This document shows positions 6,668-15,967 of a stretch of 64,000 nucleotides of DNA, one piece after another; the stretch's first letter is position 1; the number at the start of each line of letters is the position of its first letter. The translations under genes and the position numbers were made by a program. Origin of the DNA: Castellaniella sp034674885 (GTDB lineage Bacteria; Pseudomonadota; Gammaproteobacteria; Burkholderiales; Burkholderiaceae_B); assembly GCF_034674885.1 (NCBI RefSeq), contig NZ_JAUCDS010000005.1, forward strand, positions 1 through 64,000, given 5' to 3'. The notes beneath the pieces are model-generated. The model was not told the origin of the DNA. It ran no database searches and saw nothing but the letters and a program-made list of their open reading frames with translations.

Positions 6668-7860
6668 GAGCGCCCCCCTCGCAAGGCGATCCTTTGGTTG
6701 TAGAAGTTCATGCCCAGGGAAATCAGCAGGCTGATCGACAGGTACACCCCCATGGTCATAGCCACGATTTCCACCGCGCGGCCGGTCTGGTTCAGGGTGG
6801 TGCCCATGAACACGGCGACCAGGTCCGGGTAGCCGATGGCGGTCGCCAGGGATGAGTTCTTGAACAGGTCCAGGTACTGCGTGGTGAGTTGCGGAATGAT
6901 GACGCGCAGGGCCTGCGGGATGATGACCAGGCGCAGCGATCGGCCGGGGCGCAGGCCCAGCGCGGATGCGGCCTCGCGCTGGCCTTTGTTGACGGATTCG
7001 ATGCCCGACCGCACGATCTCGGCAATGAAGGCTGCGGTGAACATGGTCAGGGCCAGCAGCAGCGCGCCCAATTCCGGGATGAACGCCATCCCGCCGCCGA
7101 AGTTGAATCCGTGCAGGACGGGGATGCTCCAGTGCAGCGGCATGCCCAGGCCCAGGAAGACCAGGGCCGGCAGTCCGATGATCAGGGCGGCGTTGACCCA
7201 GAAGACCGGCAGCCGGCGGCCGGTGCGTTCCTGCCTGTGGCGGACGTGGGCAGACCAGGCCAGGCTGGCCACGATGGCCAGTGCGAAGGCCAGGACCACG
7301 AAGCCGAAGCCGGTGTCGGGCTGCGGGGCAGGCAGATAGATGCCCCGGTTGTTCAGGTAGGCCATGTCCAGCACGCTGAGGCTGTTGCGGGCGCTGGGCA
7401 GGCCGCGGATGACCGCGAAATACCAGAAGAAGATCTGCAGCAGCAGCGGGATGTTGCGGAAAATCTCGATGTAGGCCAGCGCGATCTTGGACACCAGCCA
7501 GTTGCTCGACAGGCGCGCGATGCCAATGATGAAGCCCAGGATGGTGGCCAGCACGACGCCGATGGCCGACACCAGCAGGGTATTGAGCAGGCCGACCAGG
7601 AACACGCGGAAATAGCTCATGCTCTCGTTGTAGGGGATCAACGAGAACAGCACGCCGAAACCGGCCTGGTTTTCCAGGAAGCCGAAGCCCGTGTTGATGC
7701 CACGGGCCTGCATGTTGGTCAGCGTGTTGTCGAACAGCGCCCAGCCCAGCCAGACGACCAGGCCCAGGGCGATCGCCTGGAACAGGATGGCGCGGATGTG
7801 CGGGTCGTTGCGCCATCGTCGGGCCGGCGCGTGCGGGGAAGATGTGGAGGTGCTTGTCAT
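6664..7860 (-). CDS. aapQ: general L-amino-acid ABC transporter, permease
   Basis: A 398-residue inner-membrane permease, partner of AapM. The start at 7860 (MTSTSTSSPHAPARRW) is chosen over a further 38 codons upstream because those run back toward aapJ and read as non-coding. It has about eight hydrophobic segments, a large loop inserted after the first helices, and the permease signature KGQREAASALGLRPGRSLRLVIIPQALR near the C-terminus. It follows aapJ by 71 bases and overlaps aapM by 4 bases. Confidence 0.94.
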   Translation of the reverse strand: MTSTSTSSPHAPARRWRNDPHIRAILFQAIALGLVVWLGWALFDNTLTNMQARGINTGFGFLENQAGFGVLFSLIPYNESMSYFRVFLVGLLNTLLVSAIGVVLATILGFIIGIARLSSNWLVSKIALAYIEIFRNIPLLLQIFFWYFAVIRGLPSARNSLSVLDMAYLNNRGIYLPAPQPDTGFGFVVLAFALAIVASLAWSAHVRHRQERTGRRLPVFWVNAALIIGLPALVFLGLGMPLHWSIPVLHGFNFGGGMAFIPELGALLLALTMFTAAFIAEIVRSGIESVNKGQREAASALGLRPGRSLRLVIIPQALRVIIPQLTTQYLDLFKNSSLATAIGYPDLVAVFMGTTLNQTGRAVEIVAMTMGVYLSISLLISLGMNFYNQRIALRGGRS

Positions 7861-7931
7861 GGGGGCGGGGCGTGCCGCGCAGGCCAGGCCCGGCGGCACG
7901 AGTCGACAGAGGAACTGGCCGAAAGCCTGGA

Positions 7932-8960
7932 TCAGCGCAGCGGCATGGCGTACATCAGGCCACCATCGGTCCACAGCGCATTGACCCCGCGTTTCAGGCC
8001 CAGCTGGCCGTTGGCGCCGACCGTGTGGTCGAACATCTCGCCGTAGTTGCCCACCTGTTTGATGACGTTGTAGGCGAACTGGTCCTTCAGGCCCAGTTTC
8101 TGGCCCATGTGATCGGCGGTGCCCAGCAGGCGCTGGATCAGCGGGTTATCCGATTTCATCATCTCGTCGACGTTCTTGGAAGTCACCCCGAGTTCCTCGG
8201 CACGAATGATGGAGTAGTAGGTCCAGCGGACCAGGGTGTCCCATTGTGCGTCGCCCTTGGCCACGGCGGGGCTGAGCGGTTCCTTGGAGATCAGTTCCGG
8301 CAGGATGACGGCGTCTTCCGGGTTGGGAAGTTTGACGCGCAGGGCGGCCAGCTGGGACGAATCGGATGTCAGGGTGTCGCAGCGGCCGTCCTTGAAGGCG
8401 GTGATGGATGCCGCCGTATTGTCGACCACCAGCGGCGTGTACTTCATCTTGTGCGCGCGGAAGTAGTCGGCCAGGTTCAGTTCGGTGGTGGTGCCGGTGA
8501 TCGTGCAGACCGTGGCGCCGGACAGGTCCTTGATGTGGTCGACACCCAGGGATTTCTTCACCATGAAGCCCTGGCCATCATAGAACGTGACGCCGGTGAA
8601 GCTGACGCCCAGTTCCGCATCCCGCGTCAGCGTCCAGGTTGCGTTGTGCGCCAGCAGGTCGATGGCGCCGGTCTGCAGCGCGGTGAAGCGTTCCTTGTCG
8701 GGCAGCGGCGAGAACTGGACCTTGGTGGCGTCGCCCAGCACGGCGGCTGCGACGGCGCGGCAGAAATCGACGTCCAGGCCCGCCCACTGGCCCTTGTCGT
8801 CGGGCGCGGCGAACCCCGGCAGGCCTGTGTTGACCCCGCAGCGGACATAGCCGCGCTGCTGGACGTCGGCCAGGGTGGCCGCCGAGGCGCTGGCCGTGAA
8901 GGTTCCTGCCAGTCCCAGCGTGATGACGGTCAGTGCCGCCTTGAGTGTTGTGGTGCGCAT
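7932..8960 (-). CDS. aapJ: general L-amino-acid ABC transporter, periplasmic binding protein
   Basis: A 342-residue secreted solute-binding protein. Residues 1-27 form a Sec signal peptide ending ASASA|A. The mature part has the SBP_bac_3 features of the AapJ/BztA type: QRGYVRCGVNTGLPGF, the ligand-contact Arg region LPDKERFTALQTGAIDLLAHN, and the GTTTELNLADYF hinge. It is the first gene of aapJQMP. The 173-base space upstream holds a perfect CACCGGCC/GGCCGGTG hairpin but no clear promoter that I can identify. Confidence 0.95.
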   Translation of the reverse strand: MRTTTLKAALTVITLGLAGTFTASASAATLADVQQRGYVRCGVNTGLPGFAAPDDKGQWAGLDVDFCRAVAAAVLGDATKVQFSPLPDKERFTALQTGAIDLLAHNATWTLTRDAELGVSFTGVTFYDGQGFMVKKSLGVDHIKDLSGATVCTITGTTTELNLADYFRAHKMKYTPLVVDNTAASITAFKDGRCDTLTSDSSQLAALRVKLPNPEDAVILPELISKEPLSPAVAKGDAQWDTLVRWTYYSIIRAEELGVTSKNVDEMMKSDNPLIQRLLGTADHMGQKLGLKDQFAYNVIKQVGNYGEMFDHTVGANGQLGLKRGVNALWTDGGLMYAMPLR

Positions 8961-9058
8961 AGATGAGTCTCCTCGTGTTTTGAAGTGACGAAGCAGCCGA
9001 TGTTCATTCTGTGATCATGTCCGCCATGCCGGCGAGCGCAGGGTGGGCACTGCCGCCG

Positions 9059-9077
9059 CACCGGCCCTGGGCCGGTG
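9059..9077. repeat. perfect 8-bp hairpin upstream of aapJ
   Basis: CACCGGCC and GGCCGGTG are separated by CTG. It lies between the end of the MFS gene and the start of aapJ. There is no T-run, so it is either a weak terminator for the MFS transcript or a leader element of aapJ. Confidence 0.4.
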
Positions 9078-9133
9078 GTACATCATAGGACTGCAGGCTT
9101 CAAAGGAAAAGCGAGGAGAAACCCCGGTGGATG

Positions 9134-10366
9134 TCACAGGACCGGGGATCGCGTGTCCTGCCCGTCGGCCAGCAGGCCCGCGCCGACACTTGCGCGGCTG
9201 TGCGTCGCCCGGCCGCGCAGGATCGCCATCAGAGCCAGCGAGAGCAGGATCAGGGTGGCCGACAGCCAGGGCAGGTCTGCCAGGCCGATGGTCTGCGCGA
9301 CGATGCCGCCCAGGGCCGTGCCGGTTGCGATTCCGATCTGCATGGCCGATTGGTTGAGCCCCACCAGGACACCCTGGGCGCCCGGGACGAGCGCAGCGGC
9401 CCTGACCTGCTGGGCCGGGCCGGCGGCCCAGGCCGATATGGACCACAGCACCAGGATGAGGGTCGTCGTGGCCAGGGATCCGGCGGGTGCCAGCCACGCG
9501 GCCAGCGGCAAGGCGACCAGGAAGGCCATCTGCAGCAGTTTCGACCTCGTCAGGGTCGAGTGAAAGCCGTGCCGATCGGTGCGGCTGCCCCCCAGCCTGG
9601 AGCCGATCAGGCTGGACATGCCGAATACCAGCAGCACCGGGCTGATCCAGGCGCCGGGCAGATGCTGGACCTCGATCAGGTAGGGCGTGAGATAGCTGTA
9701 GGTCATGACGTATCCGGCCATCCAGAGCACGGTCACCAGCAATCCCCCCAGGACTGCCGGGCGCCGGACCAGGGCCAGCTGCTCGCGCAGCGGGATCGAA
9801 GCGGCCGGGCTCAGGGCGGGCAGGACAAAGCGGTGGCTCAGCGCCGTCAGCAGGCTCAGGAGACCGACCAGGGGAAAAACCGCGTGCCAGCCAAAACGCA
9901 GGGCGATCTCCCGGCCGATCGGCACTGCCACGATCAGCGAAGCGGTGAAGCCCATGATCACGGTGGCGATGGCCCGCCCCTGGCGCTGCGAGCCGGCCAG
10001 CGTGGCGGCGGTGGACAGGGCGGTGACCACCGCCGTGCCGCCCGACAGCGCCTGGATGATGCGCACCGGAATGAAGGTCCAGAAGTCGCTCACCGGCAGC
10101 GTCAGCAGGCTGGCCAGGCCATATATCGTCATGGCGGTGATCATGACGGTGCGCCGGCCGATGTGACTGGTCAGGGCAATGACGATCGGCACACACAGGC
10201 CGTAGACGAAGGCATACAGGGTGATCAACTGACCGGTGAGCGAGACGGGGGCGCCCAGGCCCGGGGCCACCAGGTCCAGGATGCCGGCCAGGATGTATTC
10301 GTTGGCTCCTGCCACGAAGGTCGTCATCGCGAGCAGCAGGATCTGGTACTGGGTAGGAATTTTCAT
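9134..10366 (-). CDS. MFS transporter (DHA1-like drug/sugar efflux type)
   Basis: A 410-residue integral membrane protein with about 12 hydrophobic helices. The loop 2-3 signature reads SHIGRRTVMITAMTIYGLAS (G-x-x-x-D/GRR-type), and helix 4-5 holds PVRIIQALSGGTAVVTALSTAATL, as in the AraJ/YdhP-like efflux branch. It probably exports a small organic compound by proton antiport; the substrate is unknown. It lies 81 bases downstream of the ArsR regulator on the same strand, with a palindrome between them, so it is probably controlled by that regulator. Confidence 0.88.
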   Translation of the reverse strand: MKIPTQYQILLLAMTTFVAGANEYILAGILDLVAPGLGAPVSLTGQLITLYAFVYGLCVPIVIALTSHIGRRTVMITAMTIYGLASLLTLPVSDFWTFIPVRIIQALSGGTAVVTALSTAATLAGSQRQGRAIATVIMGFTASLIVAVPIGREIALRFGWHAVFPLVGLLSLLTALSHRFVLPALSPAASIPLREQLALVRRPAVLGGLLVTVLWMAGYVMTYSYLTPYLIEVQHLPGAWISPVLLVFGMSSLIGSRLGGSRTDRHGFHSTLTRSKLLQMAFLVALPLAAWLAPAGSLATTTLILVLWSISAWAAGPAQQVRAAALVPGAQGVLVGLNQSAMQIGIATGTALGGIVAQTIGLADLPWLSATLILLSLALMAILRGRATHSRASVGAGLLADGQDTRSPVL

Positions 10367-10385
10367 GACTACATATCTATGATTT

Positions 10386-10395
10386 GATAATTATC
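10386..10395. promoter_or_regulatory. palindrome GATAATTATC upstream of the MFS gene
   Basis: A perfect 10-bp palindrome in an AT-rich 81-bp gap, 20 bases before the MFS start codon. The heptamer ACATATC occurs both near it (10373-10379) and upstream of the arsR-type gene (10768-10774). These are candidate sites for the ArsR protein encoded next door. Confidence 0.4.
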
Positions 10396-10447
10396 GATGT
10401 ATTTGGTCAAAAATAACGGAATGAAAACAGGTGATCAAGAGAGGTTC

Positions 10448-10750
10448 TCAGAGTTCCCGGACAATGGCAGAGGCGACCTCGGCCACCGCCTGTTCATTTC
10501 TCTTGTAGCGCGTGTATTTGCCGACGCGAGCCGCCGACACCAGGCCCGCGTCGCGCAGCAACGACATATAGGTCGATGCCGTGGACTGGTTGACGCCCAG
10601 CAGTTCCGAAATCTGCAGGACGCAGACGCCATCGGCCAAGGGGTCGGTGCCGCCGACAGGCCGGAAGTGCCTGCGCGGATCCCGCATTGCCGCCAGTACG
10701 GTGCGCCGGTGGGTGTTGTCCAGTGCTTTGAGTGCCAAGTCCAGGTCCAT
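10448..10750 (-). CDS. ArsR-family winged-helix transcriptional regulator
   Basis: A 100-residue protein with a winged HTH: recognition region VLQISELLGVNQSTASTYMSLLRDAGLV, followed by the wing SAARVGKYTRYKRN. There is only one Cys (in the GVCVLQ segment) and no metal-binding ELCVCDL motif, so it is more likely a non-metal or redox-responsive ArsR member. It precedes the MFS exporter gene, suggesting a repressor-exporter pair. An inverted repeat GACGA (10763-10767)/TCGTC (10779-10783) lies just upstream and may be its own operator. Confidence 0.85.
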   Translation of the reverse strand: MDLDLALKALDNTHRRTVLAAMRDPRRHFRPVGGTDPLADGVCVLQISELLGVNQSTASTYMSLLRDAGLVSAARVGKYTRYKRNEQAVAEVASAIVREL

Positions 10751-10781
10751 GGCGAAATATTAGACGACATATCGCAAATCG

Positions 10782-12680
10782 TCAAATTGTTTGGTGCCTG
10801 CCTTCGTCCGGCATGCCGGTCACCTTGTCCGACGCCATGAAGCCGCCGGTCTGGCGCCGCCACAGGTGCGCATAGAGCCCGCCCCGGGCCAGCAGTTCCG
10901 CGTGGGATCCGGTTTCGACGATGCGGCCCTGGTCCAGCACGATCAGGCGGTCCATGCGGGCGATGGTCGACAGCCGGTGCGCGATGGCAATCACGGTCTT
11001 GCCTTGCATCAGGGCGTCCAGGCTGTCCTGAATGGCGGCCTCGGTGTCTGAATCCAGGGCGCTGGTGGCCTCGTCCAGCACCAGGATCGGGGCGTCCTTC
11101 AGCAGCACGCGGGCGATGGCGATGCGCTGACGCTGTCCACCCGACAGTTTCACCCCGCGTTCGCCCACGGTGGCGTCCAGGCCGCGATGGCCGTCCCGAT
11201 CGACCAGATCCGGGATGAAATCGTCGGCCTGGGCCTTGCGGATGGCCTGCAGGATTTGCGTTTCGGTCGCATCGGGCCGGCCGTACAGGATGTTGTCCCG
11301 GATCGAGCGGTGCAGCAGGGAAGTATCCTGCGTGACCACGCCGATCTGCGAGCGCAGGCTTTCCTGGGTGACGCCCGCGATGTCCTGCCCGTCGATCGTG
11401 ATGCGGCCCTGGTGGATGTCGTGCAGGCGCAGCAGCAGGCTGACCAGGGTGGATTTCCCGGCGCCGGACGGACCGATCAGACCGACTTTCTCCCCGCCCC
11501 GGATACTCAGGTTCAGGCTGGTGAAGACCGGGTGCCCCGGGTCGTAGTGGAAATGCACGTCGTCCAGGCGCAAGGCGCCTGCGGTGACGCGCAGCGGCGA
11601 CGCTTCGACGGCATCCTGCACGGCCCTGGGCTGCGAGATCGAGGTGATGCCGTCCTGCACCGCGCCGACATTGGCGAAGATGCTGTTGACGACCGACATG
11701 ACCCAGCCCGACATGTTGCTGATGCGGATGACCAGGCCGGTGGACAGCGCGATGTCGCCCACCGTGACTTCGCCCCGGCTCCAGAGCCACAGCGCCAGCC
11801 CCGACGTTCCGGCGATCAGCAGGCTGTTCAGGGCCGTGACGCCGGCGTCCAGCGCGGTCGTGATGCGGGTCATGCGGGCCAGCTTGTCGGTCTGCTCGGC
11901 CAGGGCTTCGGCAACGTAGGCTTCCTCGTGCCGGCGGCGGGAAAAGAGTTTCAGCGTCAGGATGTTGCCGTAGCCGTCCACGATGCGGCCCATCAGCTTC
12001 GAGGCCGCCGCCGAGGCCTGCCAGGACCGGTCCTTCATGAGCGGCACGCAGACCCGCAGCAAGGCGGCGTAGATGACGAGCCACGCGATCAGCGGCAGGG
12101 CCAGCCGGTAGTCCGCGTGCGCGAACAGGGCCATGGCGCTGCCGGTGTAGACCACCACGTACCACAGCGCGTCCACCAGCTGGACGGCGGATTCCCGCAA
12201 CGCGTCGCCTGTGTGCAGGATGCGGTTGGCGACCCGGCCGGCATAATCGTTCTGGAAGAATCCCAGGCTCTGGCGGATCACGTAGCGGTGGTTCTGCCAG
12301 CGGATGCGATTGGTCAGGTTGGGGACGACGGTCTGGTTGACCAGCAGGTTGTGCAGGCCGCTGAATACCGGGCGGGCGACGACCGTGATCAGCGCCATCC
12401 AGAGCAGTTCACGCCCGTGGCGGCTGAAAAATCCGGGTTCGGGGATTTCCTTGGCCAGGTCCACGATGCGGCCGATGAAGCCGAACAGGGCGACTTCGAT
12501 CGAGGCCACGCCCAGGCCGACGATCAGGATGGCCAGGAAGATCGGCCAGACCTGTGCCAGGTAAAAGGCATAGAAGCGCCCCACCGACGTCGGCGGCATG
12601 CGTTCGTCCGGTTCCTGGAAAACGGCGATCCGGGACTCGAACCAGCGAAACAGGGGGGTGAAGAGGGCAGCGAAGCGCAT
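10782..12680 (-). CDS. ABC exporter (fused permease and ATPase)
   Basis: A 632-residue half-transporter with an N-terminal six-helix ABC transmembrane domain (about residues 40-340) and a C-terminal ATPase with Walker A GPSGAGKST, Q-loop VVTQDTSLLHRSI, signature LSGGQRQR, Walker B ILVLDEATSALD and H-loop AIAHRLST. It functions as a homo- or heterodimer in the inner membrane. The family exports lipids or drugs; the substrate cannot be told here. The stop is 31 bases upstream of the arsR-type start codon, so the genes may be co-transcribed. Confidence 0.92.
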   Translation of the reverse strand: MRFAALFTPLFRWFESRIAVFQEPDERMPPTSVGRFYAFYLAQVWPIFLAILIVGLGVASIEVALFGFIGRIVDLAKEIPEPGFFSRHGRELLWMALITVVARPVFSGLHNLLVNQTVVPNLTNRIRWQNHRYVIRQSLGFFQNDYAGRVANRILHTGDALRESAVQLVDALWYVVVYTGSAMALFAHADYRLALPLIAWLVIYAALLRVCVPLMKDRSWQASAAASKLMGRIVDGYGNILTLKLFSRRRHEEAYVAEALAEQTDKLARMTRITTALDAGVTALNSLLIAGTSGLALWLWSRGEVTVGDIALSTGLVIRISNMSGWVMSVVNSIFANVGAVQDGITSISQPRAVQDAVEASPLRVTAGALRLDDVHFHYDPGHPVFTSLNLSIRGGEKVGLIGPSGAGKSTLVSLLLRLHDIHQGRITIDGQDIAGVTQESLRSQIGVVTQDTSLLHRSIRDNILYGRPDATETQILQAIRKAQADDFIPDLVDRDGHRGLDATVGERGVKLSGGQRQRIAIARVLLKDAPILVLDEATSALDSDTEAAIQDSLDALMQGKTVIAIAHRLSTIARMDRLIVLDQGRIVETGSHAELLARGGLYAHLWRRQTGGFMASDKVTGMPDEGRHQTI

Positions 12681-12853
12681 GGTGTGGTTGCGCCCATTCT
12701 ACGCGGTTGCAGCTTGCCGTACCGTCGCCTCTGGATGGCGGCGGGCCGTTCACAGATGCTGACCAAGCGGCGCACGACACCCGGATCAATTTGGCGTACA
12801 GTCAATAAGCCGCCCAAACCGCGGCCCCGATCTGAACCTTTCAGGAGATTCGC

Positions 12854-13444
12854 ATGAGCGTTCGGCTTGCTGTCATCTACTACTCCACCTATGGCACCAA
12901 TCATCAGATGGCGTCCATCGCCGCACAGGCCGCACAGGCCGCAGGCGCCGAAGTCCGGCTGCTGAAGGCGCCGGAAACCGCTCCGGCCCAGGTGGTGGCC
13001 AGCCAAGAAGCCTGGAAGGCACAGGCCGACAAGACCGCCGACATTCCGGCCGTCACTGCGGCCGATATGGAATGGGCCAATGCCTATCTGTTTTCCTGCC
13101 CCACGCGTTTCGGTGTCATGGCCAGCCAGATGCGCGCCTTCATCGATACGCTGGGCGGTGTCTGGTCCAAGGGCGGTCTGTCCAACAAGGCGGTGTCGGC
13201 CATGTCGTCGGCGCAGAATGCGCATGGCGGGCAGGAAGCCACCATCCTGTCCTTCTATGCCACGGTCTGCCATTGGGGCAGCATTGTCGTGGCGCCCGGC
13301 TTCACCGATCCGTCCATCTTCAAAGTCGGCGGCAATCCGTACGGCTACAGCCATACCCAGGGCACGCCGTTCACCGACGATGTAAAGGCCGCCATCGGCT
13401 ACCAGGCCCGCCGCCTGGTGCAGTTCGCGGAAAAACTGGGGTAA
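12854..13444 (+). CDS. wrbA: NAD(P)H:quinone oxidoreductase (flavodoxin-fold)
   Basis: A 196-residue protein starting MSVRLAVIYYSTYGTN, the FMN phosphate-binding loop of WrbA, with the conserved PTRFGVMASQMRAFIDTLGGVW and the ASFATVCHWG-like block (YATVCHWGSIVVAPG). WrbA proteins reduce quinones by two electrons and protect against oxidative stress in the cytoplasm. AGGAG precedes the start by 6 bases. It is immediately upstream of msrPQ (44 bases), so a shared redox-stress role is plausible. Confidence 0.95.
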   Translation: MSVRLAVIYYSTYGTNHQMASIAAQAAQAAGAEVRLLKAPETAPAQVVASQEAWKAQADKTADIPAVTAADMEWANAYLFSCPTRFGVMASQMRAFIDTLGGVWSKGGLSNKAVSAMSSAQNAHGGQEATILSFYATVCHWGSIVVAPGFTDPSIFKVGGNPYGYSHTQGTPFTDDVKAAIGYQARRLVQFAEKLG

Positions 13445-13488
13445 ATGGAACAGGGCCGGCGGCGCTTGCGGCCCGGAGGCAGAACATC

Positions 13489-14451
13489 ATGCGCACGACA
13501 CAGGGATCCTTCATTCCACCGTCCGAGATCACGCCCGAGTCCGTCTGGATCGGACGGCGACGGTGGTTGCAGCAGGCCGCGCTGGGATCCCTGGCGCTGG
13601 GGGCCGCCGGGCTGGCGCGCGCTGCCGACGACGAGAGTCCGGTCGGGCCGGTACTTAAGGCCCCGCTGGATGCGCGCTGGTCCACGACCGAAAAACCCAA
13701 TGGCTGGCGCGACATCACCACCTACAACAATTTCTATGAATTCGGTACGGGCAAGGGCGATCCGTCCGCCCATGCCGGGCGCATGGCCTTGCAGCCCTGG
13801 GCCGTGAAGATCGACGGCGCGGTGCAGCACCCCATGACGCTGGATATTGACGACCTGCGCCGGCTGGCGCCTCTGGAAGAACGCATTTACCGGCTGCGTT
13901 GCGTCGAGGCCTGGTCCATGGTCATTCCCTGGATCGGCTATTCGCTGTCGCATCTGTTGAAACAGGTCGGGCCGACGCCCGACGCCCGCTATGTGGTGTT
14001 CACCACCGCCCTGCAGCCCGATGTCATGCCGGGAGTCCGCCAGGGCATCCTGGATTGGCCCTACACAGAAGGCCTGCGCATGGATGAAGCCATGCATCCG
14101 CTGACGCTGCTGACCTTCGGTGTGTATGGTCGCGAATTGCCGGCGCAGAACGGCGCCCCGCTGCGGGTGATCGTGCCGTGGAAATACGGTTTCAAGTCCG
14201 CCAAATCCCTGGTGCACATCCGTCTGCAATCCGAACCCCCGGTCACAAGCTGGATGCGGGCCGCGCCCCGGGAATACGGCTTTTACGCCAACGTCAATCC
14301 GGCCGTGCCGCACCCGCGCTGGAGCCAGGCCACCGAACAGCGGATCGGTTCGGGCTTTTTCGCGCCCCGTCTGCAGACGCGACCTTTCAACGGCTATGCG
14401 GACGAGGTCGCCGCCCTGTATGCCGGCATGGACCTGCGGCAGAACTTCTGA
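13489..14451 (+). CDS. msrP: protein-methionine-sulfoxide reductase, molybdopterin catalytic subunit
   Basis: A 320-residue periplasmic molybdoenzyme. The start at 13489 has GGAGG 9 bases upstream. A Tat motif (IGRRRWLQQ, residues 21-29) and hydrophobic stretch export the folded protein. The Mo-ligating cysteine is C138 in YRLRCVEAWSM, and the YGFKSAKSLVHI block is conserved. MsrP reduces methionine sulfoxide in periplasmic proteins, with electrons from the membrane haem protein MsrQ, whose gene starts at the msrP stop (TGATG). Confidence 0.96.
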   Translation: MRTTQGSFIPPSEITPESVWIGRRRWLQQAALGSLALGAAGLARAADDESPVGPVLKAPLDARWSTTEKPNGWRDITTYNNFYEFGTGKGDPSAHAGRMALQPWAVKIDGAVQHPMTLDIDDLRRLAPLEERIYRLRCVEAWSMVIPWIGYSLSHLLKQVGPTPDARYVVFTTALQPDVMPGVRQGILDWPYTEGLRMDEAMHPLTLLTFGVYGRELPAQNGAPLRVIVPWKYGFKSAKSLVHIRLQSEPPVTSWMRAAPREYGFYANVNPAVPHPRWSQATEQRIGSGFFAPRLQTRPFNGYADEVAALYAGMDLRQNF

Positions 14452-15053
14452 TGCGCTCCAGTGCTTGGCTGACGGTGTGTATTCACGGGCTGGGCCTGTT
14501 TCCCTTGCTGCGCTGGATCGTGCTGGGGTTCGATGGCGGCCTGGGCGTGAATCCGCAGGAGTTCCTGACCCGCTCGTCCGGCATCTGGGCGCTGGCTTTG
14601 CTGTGGATCGTGCTGTGCGTGACACCCTTGCGCCGCCTGGCCGGCTGGGGGCAGCTGGTGAAGCATCGGCGGGCCCTGGGGCTATATGCCTTTTTCTACA
14701 CGGTGCTGCACGTGATTGCCTGGGCCATCTGGGATCGGGGTGGCGTGCCTGCGGCCATGTGGATGGACATCTGGCAGCGGGACTTCATCGGCGTGGGAAC
14801 GCTGGCCGTGCTGCTGCTGTTGCCGCTGGCCCTGACTTCCACCCGGGGCTGGATGCGGCGTCTGGGGCGCGGGTGGAAGCGCCTGCACTGGTTGGTCTAT
14901 CCAGCTGCCATGCTGTCCGTCCTGCATTTCGAGTGGATGCGGGCGGGCAAGAACGATTTCCTTGAACCGCGCCTGTATGCCGTGATGCTGGCCATCCTGC
15001 TGGGCATGCGCCTGGTCTGGTGGCAGCGGGCCAGAAAAGAGAGACATCCGTGA
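14451..15053 (+). CDS. msrQ: membrane haem b subunit of MsrPQ
   Basis: A 200-residue inner-membrane protein with about six helices of the ferric-reductase-like type. Candidate haem ligands are the histidines in FFYTVLHVIAWAIW and LHWLVYPAAMLSVLHF. It passes electrons from the respiratory quinone pool or flavin reductase to MsrP. The ATG overlaps the msrP stop by one base. Confidence 0.95.
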   Translation: MRSSAWLTVCIHGLGLFPLLRWIVLGFDGGLGVNPQEFLTRSSGIWALALLWIVLCVTPLRRLAGWGQLVKHRRALGLYAFFYTVLHVIAWAIWDRGGVPAAMWMDIWQRDFIGVGTLAVLLLLPLALTSTRGWMRRLGRGWKRLHWLVYPAAMLSVLHFEWMRAGKNDFLEPRLYAVMLAILLGMRLVWWQRARKERHP

Positions 15054-15967
15054 CGACTTCCGCATCCAGCCCGGCTGTGCAGTTGGCAGATCTGGAACTG
15101 GGCTTCATCGGCGCCGGCCGCCTGGCCCAGGCCCTGGCATTGGCGCTGCAGCAGGCCGGCGTGCCGGTGGCGCGGGTCGGCAGCCGCAGCCCCGCAGGCG
15201 CCGGCGCCATGGCCGCGATGCTGCCGTCCTGCGTGGCCTGCGATCCTCAGGCCGTGGCCGATCAGTGCGATCTGGTGTTCATCACCACGCCGGACGCCGC
15301 GATTTCCGGCGTGGCCGGGACGGTCGCCTGGCATGCAGGCCAGGGGGTGGTGCATTGCAGCGGCGCGACGCCCGTGGCGGTGCTGCAGCCGGCCGCCGAT
15401 GCGGGTGCCTGGATCGGCGGCTTCCATCCCATGCAGGCGTTCGGCCCCGATCCGCAGGCGGCGGTGCGCAGCCTGCCGGGCTGCACCGTGGCGATCGAGG
15501 CCGCCGAACCCGCGCTGGGCGCCTGGCTGCAGGCGCTGGCGCAGCGCCTGGGGTGCGCCGGCCTGACGCTGCCGCCGGGCGCGCGGGCGCGCTATCACGC
15601 CTCGGGGGGCTATGCCTCGCAGCACGTGCATGTGCTGCTGGCCGAGGCTGTGCGCCTGTGGCAATCCTGGGGCGCGACCGAACAGCAGGCGCTGGATGCC
15701 TTGCTGCCCCTGTTGCGCGGGACGCTGGCGTCAGTGGCCCGCAGCGGCGTGGCGGGCGGCATGCCCGGCCCCGTGTCGCGCGGAGATGCCGGCACTGTGC
15801 GATTGCATCGGCAGGCGTTGCAGGCCGTGGATCCGGCCATGCGCGATCTGTATGATCGCCTGTGCGTGCGCGGGGTTGCGCTGGCCCAGGCAGCGGGTCG
15901 GCTGGATGAGTCGCAGGTGCGTGAACTGGGCCGGATGCTGCAAGAACCACCGGCCTCGGATGCCTAG
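15050..15967 (+). CDS. Rossmann-like / DUF2520 domain protein
   Basis: A 305-residue protein from a GTG at 15050 that overlaps the msrQ stop (GTGA); the frame extends 10 codons further upstream but within msrQ. The N-terminus has a dinucleotide-binding fold (ELGFIGAGRLAQALALALQQ) and a second block FHPMQAFGPDP typical of Rossmann-like/DUF2520 proteins, related to 6-phosphogluconate/pyrroline-5-carboxylate reductase folds. Predicted NAD(P)-dependent oxidoreductase, cytoplasmic, substrate unknown. Its 3' end overlaps the convergent GATase gene by 4 bases. Confidence 0.85.
   Translation: MTTSASSPAVQLADLELGFIGAGRLAQALALALQQAGVPVARVGSRSPAGAGAMAAMLPSCVACDPQAVADQCDLVFITTPDAAISGVAGTVAWHAGQGVVHCSGATPVAVLQPAADAGAWIGGFHPMQAFGPDPQAAVRSLPGCTVAIEAAEPALGAWLQALAQRLGCAGLTLPPGARARYHASGGYASQHVHVLLAEAVRLWQSWGATEQQALDALLPLLRGTLASVARSGVAGGMPGPVSRGDAGTVRLHRQALQAVDPAMRDLYDRLCVRGVALAQAAGRLDESQVRELGRMLQEPPASDA

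Noticed and set aside
4952..6703. 583-codon open frame opposite aapP/aapM
   Set aside because: Antisense shadow of two certain ABC transporter genes with biased composition and no ribosome site.
5555..7816. One long minus-strand frame of 753 codons covering aapM and part of aapQ
   Set aside because: Only its second part (from 6667) is AapM; the first part is an out-of-frame reading of aapQ, so no fusion protein is called.
13072..13488. Upstream extension of the msrP frame
   Set aside because: Overlaps wrbA in another frame; the Tat signal and GGAGG place the start at 13489.
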